Shown here: piece after piece, positions 10,367 to 19,704 of the stretch | How the letters are laid out: each line of letters starts with the position of its first letter | Position numbering within the stretch: position 1 is the first letter of the stretch | Assembly: GCA_050084515.1 (NCBI GenBank) | Contig: CM114271.1 | Coordinates: 49,724,001-49,788,000, forward strand | Reading direction: 5' to 3' | Source: Blasia pusilla | Lineage: Eukaryota; Marchantiophyta; Marchantiopsida; Blasiales | DNA: 64,000 bases | The notes under the pieces: model-generated | The model's database searches: none | Told to the model about the DNA's origin: nothing | The model's input: the letters and a program-made list of their open reading frames with translations, nothing else | Program-made: the position numbers and the translations under genes

Positions 10367-11705
10367 TCACTGCACCTGTGAATCGAACGGATAATGAGCT
10401 AAGGCGCCCATCATCTGAATGCCATCCTTGTCTGTAGGACGATGAATCCTCCCAGTAATCCAGGGAAAACCCCATCGGTATAACACTGCTCCACCAACCA
10501 AGACGTCATAGGACTCTGCATCAATCACTATCGCTTTGGCTCGCACCACGGACTCATCTGTAGGATATCCCGGGCGAATCCTCATCACGACCTCCTAACG
10601 GTTAATATACTGTGTAGTACTTGCTCCACCTAAGGATATCTGTATCCGGAATGGACAACGCTCCACATCGGCCCTCGTCAGGCCCAAACCTTTGAATGCC
10701 GCTTTAATTTCCCCAACATCAGGGCTTGCGCTTCTGAATCCAACAAGACGCGCAACTGACTAAAAGCTCTACCTCCTGGACTCACCAACTGGAAGACCTC
10801 TCCCCGGTTATCCAGCAAAACAAACACCAGGAGAAACCATGGCACGCTCTATCGGGGGTCTAGCGGGCATCTCTGCCATCCTAGCAACCGCACCCTACCA
10901 TGAATCTGACATGGACAGCTCGAGCATCAACTCCAAGGGCAAGTCCATCACCTCCTCTGAATGTGATGCAGGAACTCCAACTCCATGCTCACATAGCGTA
11001 GTGGCCATCCGGAAAACCTCGGTGGGAGTACCTCTCAATGTCATAATATCGGAAGCAGAAAATAAAGGAGCGCGATACACAACAGTGGCCGCCCCCAACA
11101 ACGTGCTCGACACATGCTCTTCCTGAACATCAGCAATAGGAGTCGTCGCACTCGCTTCTTTGATCGCCCTCCGTGCCTCCACACCAACAACATCACCAAC
11201 TCTCTTGGAACTCTGATGAGGACCCATCGATGGGGTCCTCATCGCCTCGGACAACGTGAAAGACTGAGGAAGCGTGGTCTGTTTCCTGGCTTTACCTTGC
11301 TGTGGATCCAACTCTACGGCTTCTTCACGCGTAACAATTGCGGCGGCCTCCATCTGGGCAACCCCGCACATCCAACCAGGATCCTTCATATGTCTAGCCG
11401 CTCCATAAGAGGTCGATGCCACGGATCTGGAATCAGGTAATCTCAATGCCATAGCGGCAATTTCTGCTGTTGTAGCTGTTGTATCTAAGCAGCCATCCCA
11501 ACCTCACGCCCGGCGTCTCCCTCGACGCATCTAGGTGGTGGGACTCTATCTCCTTCACGAGAAACTTCACCATCCCCTCGGGCGAATCCAACTCCTTGTC
11601 CCCCAACGGGACCACTTGGTGCACGACCTCTAGGCCCACCCGAACCAACAAGATGTGGGGGATCTCACATGATGAGCTTGTGCTCATACTTAGGGTTAGT
11701 CTCAC
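10367..11705 (-). pseudogene. Gag-like and aspartic protease region, gypsy copy 1
   Basis: The 5' (right) part on the minus strand is an Ala/Ser/Thr/Glu-rich gag-like region (about 10895..11452, and 11433..11705 in another frame) with no recognisable zinc knuckle. It is followed by a retropepsin-like region: RVLLDSEAQALMLGK at about 10720-10770, where the active-site DSGA has become DSEA, then SYDVLVGGAVLYRWGF, a block shared with copy 2 (SYDVLVGGAVLYPMGF). Frameshifts separate the pieces. The identity of the gag part is inferred only from its position. Confidence 0.65.
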
Positions 11706-12044
11706 TTATGCACGTTTAAAGCAAGTGGGGATTTCACAAAGAGTTTTTATTTGTAGTTCTTGCGACCATAGGTGCAACTCTTGGGACTACTACTTGTGAG
11801 AACAGGAAAAAGCGTTTGAAGAGTGGTTATGTTCATAGCAAAGGTATAGTGCGAAGGCTACAAATTTGTTGGAGTTTGAGGTGACAATGGGTACTACTCT
11901 TTGTATCTTTGCCTCTTGTTAAAAAGCCAACCAAAAACGCGTTTGAAACGTGATTTTAGGGCTCATGATAGGCTCCAGATGACGATCATCAATGACGGCG
12001 TGGGTCATGTCGTCTTCGACAAACAAGATTAAGTCCAGCTCTAA
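11706..12044. other. Flank between gypsy copy 1 and the Helitron dimer
   Basis: No gene or repeat recognised; no gypsy 5' LTR is present here. Confidence 0.4.
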
Positions 12045-12258
12045 TCTATATTATTAAGGGTTGAGAGCCTTTTTTGATTTGCAAACTCCTCTCTACTTGA
12101 CACGTGGCAATTGGGCAGCAAGAAAATATTTCACATGTTACGGACAACAAGAAGTAAATTTGAATTCATGTGTAACATCATTAATCTCTTCCCTTCATGG
12201 GCTATACGCTAGCTCTTCAAATACTTTTTTATTTCCCTTGCATCGCAAGTGCATCTTA
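12045..12258 (+). mobile_element. Non-autonomous Helitron, unit 1 of a head-to-tail dimer
   Basis: This 214-bp unit starts with the plant Helitron 5' end TCTATATTATTA, preceded by A. It ends with the hairpin CTTGC-ATC-GCAAG and then GTGCATCTTA. The terminal CTRR signal is degenerate here (CTTA). It encodes nothing. Confidence 0.82.
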
Positions 12259-12472
12259 TCTATATTATTATGGGAGAATGCCTTCTTGAGTTGCAAAGAC
12301 CTCTTTGCTTGACCTGTGACAATTGGGCAATGATAAAATATTTCACATGCTACGGGAAACCAAAAAAAAAAAAATTTATGTGCAACATCATTAATCTCTT
12401 CCTTTCATGGATTATATACTAACTCTTCATACACTTTTTCATTTCTCGTGCATCGCACGGACACTTTACTAG
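12259..12472 (+). mobile_element. Non-autonomous Helitron, unit 2 of a head-to-tail dimer
   Basis: A second 214-bp unit abuts unit 1 directly. It starts TCTATATTATTA and ends with the hairpin CGTGC-ATC-GCACG (12447..12459), 13 bases before the terminal CTAG at 12469..12472, followed by host T. The whole dimer thus sits between A and T, the usual Helitron target, with no target duplication. The two units are clearly related along their length, with scattered substitutions. Confidence 0.87.
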
Positions 12473-12875
12473 TCGTATCTCATATACAATTGGTCTTGAC
12501 GTATCAACTGAAGAATTTGTGAATTCTCCATATGTGCAGACCCGCCATAACTGTATTTCCTAGTACTAGTAGTTATCCTCACATAATGTTCAATCTAGAA
12601 GAACAAAGAAGGAGCCTTTGAACACTTGTAGGAAGAGGAGAAGTTGTGTGCACTCGAGATTTGGATCGAAGATTTGGACTCGCTTCATAGTATGGAGCAC
12701 TCCTCACATGCGCACATAGCATCTCCCATACTTCAAGAACAGGAGCTTTTTCTATTCTATTTTCTTGAGTTAAAGTCATGCAATGTTGTAAAACCTTGGG
12801 AACCCAAGCAGAAACGAAGGGGTGACCAACAGTTCTCGATCTCCTGAAATACTCGACAATCGGCGAGACGGCTGC
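12473..12875. other. 3' flank of the receptor kinase gene
   Basis: No additional feature was recognised. It probably includes the kinase gene's 3' untranslated region. Confidence 0.4.
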
Positions 12876-15800
12876 TTAAGGTGGGCTCCTGGTTATGTCT
12901 AGATTTGACTTGGATCTGATGAAACTTATACCAGGACGTTGATTTTGAACTAGCTCAACACTCCCGGAGGTGCTGCTTCTTTGGAAAACTCTCCTTTGAG
13001 GAAGCAGGGCCATGGATATGGAATCGTCTTCAAAAGAATGAGAATCGTCCAAAATGTGACACGAGTAGTTACCGTCCTCACTGGTGACGGGATCGGCAGA
13101 GCTATCGGCACTCGGAAGAAGCGACTGCAGTTCCTTGAATACTTCGTCCATACTCGGTCTGTCTTTGGACCGATCCCTCAAACATCTTGCCGCCAGTTTT
13201 GCTACGCTAGTAATTTCCTCCATTTCGCTCGCAAAATCGAGTCCTTGGGATAGAACGGGATCGACAAGTTTCCGTAACTGACCTGAACGTATGAGCGGAA
13301 GGGCATAGGCGCTGAGACCGTACTCCTCACGCGTGCCAGATCGGTCGATCACAGCTTGAGCAGAAATGAGCTCCAGAAGAATCACGCCAAAGCTGTAGAC
13401 GTCGCTCTTGGGTGTCGGCATGCCGCTTCCGAAATACTCCGGATCCATATACCCATAGGTTCCCGCCACGTGAAGTGTCTGCGTATTATCCCGAGGAGCT
13501 AGCTTGGAGATTCCGAAATCTGCAACCTTGGCTTTGAGGCTCTCGGTGAGAAGAATGTTGGCAGATTTCACATCCAAGTGGTAGATGACAGGGTCCGCGG
13601 AGTCGTGGAGGTATGCCAAAGCACCGGCTGTTTGCACGCCGATTGTAAGGCGCGATCTCCAAGTCAAGGGCGCTTCGCCGTGGGCTCTCCGCAGGTGATC
13701 GAGCAAGGTGCCATTGGGAACGTATTCGAAGACGAGAGCAGCGACCCTGTTTTCTAAGCAGCACCCGTACAGCTTCACGAGGTTCACGTGATTCACCCGG
13801 GACAGGATCTTGACTTCGTTGAGGAACTGGGTTTTATTCAGATCCGGACCGTCATGGTTGCTTTTCTTCACAGCCACCACGGAACCATCACTCAGAATGC
13901 CGCGGTACACAGTCCCGAAGCCACCGGCCCCGATCTTGCGGCTCTCGGTAAAATTATTGGTGGCCTTTCTGAGGTCCTTCAGAGGCATAGTCAAAGTCGC
14001 ACTCTCTCGCAAAACTGCTATAAGATCTGCGTCTTGGCGGTGTTTCCGTCTGTAGACTCTCGAGCGCCATACCAGCAACGCACAGCTGCCCACGGCGATA
14101 GCAATGGACACGCTTAGTACGACCACAAGTGCTCCGGGTCCTGATTTCTCGGAACACTCTTTGAGAGGGGGGCCACAGAGTCCTGGATTTCCAAAGAAAC
14201 TCGTCGCATTGCGAAGTCGGCAACCACCATATGGGAGCTGTCCCGAAAGGGAGTTCTCGGATAGATTGAGATATGCCAAACCTTCCATATCACACACGCT
14301 GTTGGGAACCCCGCCGGTCAATCTATTGTTCGACAAATCTATGTAGCGAAGGACCGGAAGGGTCCCATTGCTCCACTCCGTTGAAAGACTCCCCAACAAG
14401 GTGCTGCTGCTGAGGTCCAAGACTGTAAGAGACGTCAGTTCTCCCAAAATTTGGGGCAATCCTCCAGTGGAATTGATCCTGCTCAGATTCAGGTATTGCA
14501 AATCGAGAGAACTCAGGAACAGTATCTGCAGAAATCCCCTGAACAAGCTGACCATGGGATTGAGGCTGACATCCAACACCTGCAGATTCCTTCCACCCCC
14601 GGCTCTAATTTCCAAAGTTCCAATCAGGTTATTCCCTGCCAGTTGCAAGTCTTGAAGTCGCCAGCCTACATCGAGTTGGAATTGGTCTACGCGAATTGCC
14701 AGGTGGTTGTGCTGCATCCGCACCACCAGGAGATTTCGGAGGGAAAGTCTGGGGGGAAACGTCGTGAGCCGATTATGACTGAGGTCCAGATATGTCATCG
14801 ACAATTCTGAAGAATTCATAAGCGCCGCTTCGTCTTCTACACCCTCCAAGGAATTGAATGACACATTCAGGCTGTCCTGAACGCCGAGCAGCAACGCTAC
14901 AGTTAGGCTGCCGTTGAGCTGGTTTGCTGACAGGTCGAGACTGTCCCGTGTGCCCTGCCCGAATTCGCGAGGGATGACACCGGTCAAATTGTTGGAAGAC
15001 AGATCCAAATCGGAAATCCCACCAAACGCAGGTGGTATTGGTCCCTCCACTTGATTATGTGAGAGATTCATTTTTGTCACCCCCTGAAGACCATCCAGAC
15101 TAGCCAGTGTGCCATTCAGCTTATTGTCGGACAAGACGATTGTGCGGATCTGCGGCATGTTGGCGATCCCTGAGGGGATCGGTCCTTCAAGCTGGTTGTT
15201 TGACAAATCAAGTGTCTCGAGATTGACGAGGGCATCCAGACTCGGGATGATGCCGGTCAACTTATTGTGAGAAACATCGAAGAGGCTGAGATTCACCATT
15301 TTGGCGATCCCTGATGGCAGCGGTCCCTCCAAGTAATTGTTGGAAAGAATCAGAGTCACGAGGTGTATGACATTGTCGAGGACAGGGATCGTGCCAATCA
15401 AATCATTGTACGAGAGGTCCAAGATCTTGAGATTCCGCAAGTTCGCAATCCCTGATGGCATCGAGCCCTCTAACCGATTGCGAGAAAAATCGAGTTCCTC
15501 GAGATTTTCCAGACTATTCAGATTAGGTAGTGTGCCATTCAAATTGTTCTCCGACATGGTCAAACTCTTCAATGCCCGGAGTCCCCCGATGCTGCCGGGT
15601 ATGGTGCCCTCCAATTGATTATTCGAAATATCAAGCGTTATCAATCCCGTCAAGTTGCCAATCTCCGTTGATATCGAGCCCCCTAGTTTCTTCGTAGAAT
15701 CTTCTCCCAAATTGCTTAAACTGAGGTCCTCAACAGTAACGCTAGCGTTTCCTCTTCCACATCTCACCCCAGTCCATTGACAGACTGAGAACGTACTCGA

Positions 15801-16007
15801 CTCATCCCAATCCGCCAGCAAACCACCTGCATCTATAAAATCTCTTTTGATTGCAAGGAGTACTTGCTTTTGCGCTTCTTCTTGCGCAAGCACAGTGGGA
15901 CTGTGCACTACGGCGCAGTACGTAAAGAATAGAAACAACAACTTGGAGATTCGATGTTGTGACGGATGGAGAGGAGCGTCCGTAGAACACGGACACACAA
16001 GACCCAT
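12876..16007 (-). CDS. Leucine-rich-repeat receptor-like kinase with WAK-like kinase domain
   Basis: This is a single-exon gene of 1043 residues. After about 20 residues comes a hydrophobic signal segment (LLFLFFTYCAVV), then an LRRNT_2-type cap (LLAIKRDF...CQWTGVRC). Roughly 18 extracellular LRRs with the L..LDLS.N.L.G.IP pattern and many N-glycosylation sites follow, to about residue 610. One transmembrane helix (about 622-645, VVVLSVSIAIAVGSCALLV) is followed by basic residues. The cytoplasmic Ser/Thr kinase spans about 680-965: glycine loop GAGGFGTVYRG, VAVKK lysine, DFG, and MDPEYF for APE. The catalytic loop is YHLDVKSANILL, so Arg of HRD is Leu (non-RD). The kinase resembles WAK-like proteins more than typical LRR-RLKs. 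It probably senses an extracellular ligand at the plasma membrane. No frameshift; the ATG is the only in-frame one before the signal segment. Confidence 0.93.
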   Translation of the reverse strand: MGLVCPCSTDAPLHPSQHRISKLLFLFFTYCAVVHSPTVLAQEEAQKQVLLAIKRDFIDAGGLLADWDESSTFSVCQWTGVRCGRGNASVTVEDLSLSNLGEDSTKKLGGSISTEIGNLTGLITLDISNNQLEGTIPGSIGGLRALKSLTMSENNLNGTLPNLNSLENLEELDFSRNRLEGSMPSGIANLRNLKILDLSYNDLIGTIPVLDNVIHLVTLILSNNYLEGPLPSGIAKMVNLSLFDVSHNKLTGIIPSLDALVNLETLDLSNNQLEGPIPSGIANMPQIRTIVLSDNKLNGTLASLDGLQGVTKMNLSHNQVEGPIPPAFGGISDLDLSSNNLTGVIPREFGQGTRDSLDLSANQLNGSLTVALLLGVQDSLNVSFNSLEGVEDEAALMNSSELSMTYLDLSHNRLTTFPPRLSLRNLLVVRMQHNHLAIRVDQFQLDVGWRLQDLQLAGNNLIGTLEIRAGGGRNLQVLDVSLNPMVSLFRGFLQILFLSSLDLQYLNLSRINSTGGLPQILGELTSLTVLDLSSSTLLGSLSTEWSNGTLPVLRYIDLSNNRLTGGVPNSVCDMEGLAYLNLSENSLSGQLPYGGCRLRNATSFFGNPGLCGPPLKECSEKSGPGALVVVLSVSIAIAVGSCALLVWRSRVYRRKHRQDADLIAVLRESATLTMPLKDLRKATNNFTESRKIGAGGFGTVYRGILSDGSVVAVKKSNHDGPDLNKTQFLNEVKILSRVNHVNLVKLYGCCLENRVAALVFEYVPNGTLLDHLRRAHGEAPLTWRSRLTIGVQTAGALAYLHDSADPVIYHLDVKSANILLTESLKAKVADFGISKLAPRDNTQTLHVAGTYGYMDPEYFGSGMPTPKSDVYSFGVILLELISAQAVIDRSGTREEYGLSAYALPLIRSGQLRKLVDPVLSQGLDFASEMEEITSVAKLAARCLRDRSKDRPSMDEVFKELQSLLPSADSSADPVTSEDGNYSCHILDDSHSFEDDSISMALLPQRRVFQRSSTSGSVELVQNQRPGISFIRSKSNLDITRSPP

Positions 16008-18289
16008 TTGACGACTACTCCCAGCAAGCTCTGTCCCACATGTGCATATGCAACCTTGGCGCGTTACATAAGCGATCGCTTTTTCTGTTTTACGGATGTA
16101 ACAATCAACCTGTCAAGCAACGATAATTCGTCAAATTGATTCCCGAAATTTAACATTTCAGGGTATGCATAGGCTCCAGCTTAACCATCTCCAATTGCTT
16201 GAGAACCCATGAATCCAGCGCTGCCCAGCTTTCCTTCCGGTTCCCAAAGACTGAAGTGACCAATAACAAATGGGCGTCATGATCACAAGGTACTACCTGG
16301 CCAACAACAGCTGGTTACGGGAAGCTACATTTTCATGTTACTGCCAGGCTCCTGAAAGTTAAGTATAGTAGATTGCGCTCAGCGTCGCACTTTTGGTGAG
16401 TAGCAGCTGATATTCAAATCGTGTGTTGAATACATGATCATCATATACGTGTGCCACTCCACAGTAAGCTATCACTTCACATGCAGTATCCCTTCGAACT
16501 GGGTGTGATGCCCCTCCCACATCGAGCCCTAGACCTGACAGCCCAACCATCTACATTCTGGATCCAAGAAATAGTACCTTCTCCATGGGGAGTTGCCTCA
16601 CCAAGATGACCAAGTGACGTAGAAGAAAGTGATCTAAACAAGGTCCAGAAGCTAGTGAATCAATGATCCTTATCAAGCACATACCTTTCTGGTCTCATTC
16701 TTCTCGAGCACCGACAACTGATCTTCGAGCTCCAATATTTCCGCTCCAAATAAAAAACGACTTCCTCCATGGGACTGCCGACTTCACAGGAGCTCAACGG
16801 TATGTCTATTCCTCGGGAGCTTCGTCTGGATGCTGGTGATAAAGCAGGGAAAAGAGCTTACAACGTCTGAGTTTCGTATTCACGAATCTGAGCAAGACCT
16901 GTGGGGATTCCCCTTCGATTGGAATACAAAATCGTGAGGTCGTTCTAACGATTTTGTGCTCGCACTTAAATTCAGCAGCCAACACTTAAGATCTGGAAAC
17001 ATATCTTGCCTATGGATACGGCCCGCACGCTGCAGTCTACAGAACATCCCGTTCGTGGAAACGAAAACAAGGGTCACGCATAGCTCGGGGTTCAAATGAA
17101 GGGATCCATAAATAGAGCGTATAGCAAGTCAAATCATGAAGGTCAAACTGTGGAAAGAGCTTCAGGCAGAGCGTGTAGGGTACTAGAATGATGAAATCCC
17201 AACACTCTGCAAACGGCAGACATTCGGATTCGTCCACAAGTCAAGCAAATGCGAGGATTGAACTGGAAGTCGACTTCAGATTGCAAGCTCCATCTTGACC
17301 ACAGGATTCGACGCACTGGATGCAGGGTCGCTACTACAACTAGTAGGCTCCAGACTCTAGCCTTTCATTTCCGAGCTTCTGCGAACGCAAACTGGTCCAG
17401 GTCTACGCGTACGAAACTCGTCCGCAACGAACTACAAAAAAGGATTCCCGAAAAAAACTCTCACACCATCCATTTACCGCTCTTCTTCATATACCTGTCC
17501 ATTCCGAAGCGCGTGGCAGCTAAATGTAGACTCCAAGACTACCAGAGGTCTTTCATTCCGAAGGCGCTGCAATCACACATTCGTGGAAGGTGGTCTTTTC
17601 AACTTTTTTTGTGCACGTGTGTCATTCCGACCTTGTCACTTCCAATGAGCTGCATTTTAGAACAATTTCCGGAAAGATCCTCGTGCTCTAGCGACGCACC
17701 GTCAACAACCGCGAAAGACAGAAAACCCAAGAGAAAGTGCTTCGAGTTGCGCTGAATACCCACCATAGTCGCCTCGGGACCTCAAGCCATAGCATGGCCA
17801 CTAGCTTCGAATCCTGGCATCTCGTTGTGTACATACGGATCAACGGAACAAGTCCGTAGAACGACGCGAGTCATGATGCTCCAGAATCCCGCGCACTTCG
17901 CTCCGCCGTTCCAATGACCCACCAACACACCATCCCATCCATCGCCCGGGTACCCCGCATGTTTCCGTTTTTAGCTTGAGAACAAGAAAACCGAAATGCC
18001 TCCAAATTTCAAGTTCAGTTGACTTAGAACGAGTGCTTCGGTGGTCACTAACAAATTGTAGACTACTGATACGCAAGCCCGTTGTGGTACTTGCAAACTG
18101 CAAAGTATGCGCAAAACACTTACACAGCTGGAACATTGCACGTAGAATGAAAGCGGGATCCGAGACTAAACATTGTTGTGTCAAAGCGAGTCACTGATTC
18201 ACAACAGATTCTTCGACGACATTACCTAAGGGACGTTACCAGAACTGTGTCTCCAAACTCCTCTTAACCCTCGAGAGCGTTGCTTTGAT
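16008..18289. other. Upstream region of the kinase gene and spacer
   Basis: The first few hundred bases are the presumptive promoter and 5' leader of the divergently placed minus-strand kinase. A 168-codon plus frame at 17249..17755 has no recognisable domain and is not called. No 5' LTR for the next element was found. Confidence 0.4.
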
Positions 18290-19150
18290 CTTCATCCGGA
18301 GTTGAGATCAGGTCGCGGCCGTGGTGGAGTAGCTTCGAGAGGCCGAGGTGGTATGGGTGGTAGAGGTGGACCAGTGGTTGGAGAGCTTACAGTGGCCACC
18401 CCTACCACTACAACAGAGTCAGCTATGGCTGCCAAGATTGAGCAGTTGGACCAGAAGTTGGCTACTAGGGCTGGTATCCAGCATAGATCAAGTTCGGGAG
18501 CAGGGGCTTCCACCTCTTATGGAGGGGATGATCTCTCTTATATGGCGAAAAGACAAAAGTTGAGGTTGAAGATTCAAACGTTACGCCAAGAGGAGCCAAT
18601 TCTGAGAGGAGCCACTCGGCGTCGAGCCACGTGGTGCTCTCTGTGGAGTTGGGCCCCTGAGGGGTGAGGCCGGAGAGGAGCAGGCTTCCCAATTGGCCAG
18701 AGACTTTTTTGGGTCATTCTTGTTGTCTCGAGGTGCTTAGGACTCCATCCATGGTTCTTACGCAAGGAAGACCTATTGAGCCGGCAGTGGGGATTGGGGC
18801 ATCTACATCGCGTGTAGTAGACACGGATGCACTAAGACATCGATCTTGATTACGGATGGCAACCGGTGTTGGGATCCCCATTGTTTTTCGCCCGCCACGG
18901 AGCTAATGGCTTTAGGAGTTGCCTTAGCTCATGTATTTTGGACTAAGTCTTGTACCACGTTGTGTAAACATGGGGTATTATTCTTGCACGTCTTTGAGGT
19001 GGATGAGGATGTTGCGGTGGAGCGACCCTCTATGTTGTTGGTGTAGCATTGAGTACCAGTGCTACTTGGCGGTGGCGGCGGCGAAGATGGATGCACTACC
19101 GGCCCGGGCAGGTGGTGAGCCATTGATCGTGAGAGGCTTACACCTGGTGT
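18290..19150 (+). pseudogene. Gag-like region with RGG-rich N-terminus, gypsy copy 2
   Basis: The first open frame (18302..18667) starts in glycine-arginine repeats (SGRGRGGVASRGRGGMGGRGG), an RGG-box type RNA-binding sequence. A short helical stretch, KIEQLDQKLATR, follows, and then YMAKRQKLRLKIQTLRQEE. The frame then breaks. A later piece (18846..19046) reads LAHVFWTKSCTTLCKHGVLFLHVFEVDEDVAVERPSMLLV in another frame. No CCHC zinc knuckle was seen, so the RGG region may serve nucleic-acid binding instead. Function is inferred from position before the protease, and the start of the element is uncertain. Confidence 0.55.
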
Positions 19151-19154
19151 AGGT

Positions 19155-19704
19155 ATGTTGGACAACCGGAGTGGGATATTTCGATTGGTGAGTCCTACAG
19201 GACATGTGTATAGACCATATAGAGTCTTGTTAGACTCGGGTGCCCAACCTTTGATGTTGGGAAAGGCGGCATGTATTGGTTTGGGTATTCGGAGGTCAGA
19301 GCTTGAGCCTTGCCCATTCCAGATTCAAACATCACTTGGAGGCGCCAATGATAGGTCTCAATTCATGACACGAGAGAAGTTATGTACAGTTGAGACCAGA
19401 TCATGCGACTAATAGCTCTTGGTTGGGAGTACCTACAGTGGTCACATCAGGCGAGTCGTATGATGTACTAGTTGGAGGAGCAGTATTGTACCCAATGGGT
19501 TTTCATATGGACTACTGGACTGAGACATCGTCTTATAGACCTGGTTGGCAGTCCGGGGATGGACGTATGAACCAGGTTCCTGTGAGATTTATTTATGGGG
19601 CTCGACCAAGAGGGTCTTCCCCAACGGTGTTAGCATCTGTGGTTGGTTTTAGTGGAGTAGTCACTTGGCCAGGAGACTTTTTGGAGGGTAATCTTTTGCT
19701 ATGA
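19155..19704 (+). pseudogene. Retropepsin-like aspartic protease, gypsy copy 2
   Basis: Frame 19155..19412 reads RPYRVLLDSGAQPLMLGKA, with the retropepsin active-site DSGA. It is followed by ACIGLGI and the flap-like region SLGGAN. A frameshift near 19390-19412 moves the rest into another frame: SYDVLVGGAVLYPMGFHMD, then DYWTETSSYRPGWQSGDGR and VPVRF, the conserved tail also present in copies 1 and 3. The protease would cut the gag-pol polyprotein. The frameshift leaves it inactive as it stands. Confidence is high for the family. Confidence 0.82.

Larger units (their letters stand above)
5342..11705 (-). mobile_element. Ty3/gypsy retroelement copy 1 with methyltransferase and PHD domains, 5'-truncated
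   Basis: Read on the minus strand, the order is gag-like region, aspartic protease remnant, DNA methyltransferase (broken), RT, integrase core, PHD finger, an internal copy of the LTR end, and the 3' LTR. The polyprotein is broken by many frameshifts and stops. The 5' LTR is missing; recognisable element sequence fades near 11.7 kb. Three large lesions are visible. The middle of the methyltransferase is replaced by telomere-like repeats (about 9756..9790). About 490 bp of methyltransferase C-terminus is duplicated (8480..8963 and 9169..9652). A deletion fuses early RNase H to the integrase zinc finger near 7415. Copy 3 (32.4-37.2 kb) belongs to the same subfamily and shares the last deletion. 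Confidence 0.88.

Noticed and set aside
13486-14810. Several 80-120 codon frames antisense to the receptor kinase
   Set aside because: They are shadows of the kinase and LRR codons in other frames, without support of their own.
17249-17755. 168-codon plus frame upstream of gypsy copy 2
   Set aside because: No recognisable motif, no homologue recalled, and basic/Ser composition typical of chance frames.
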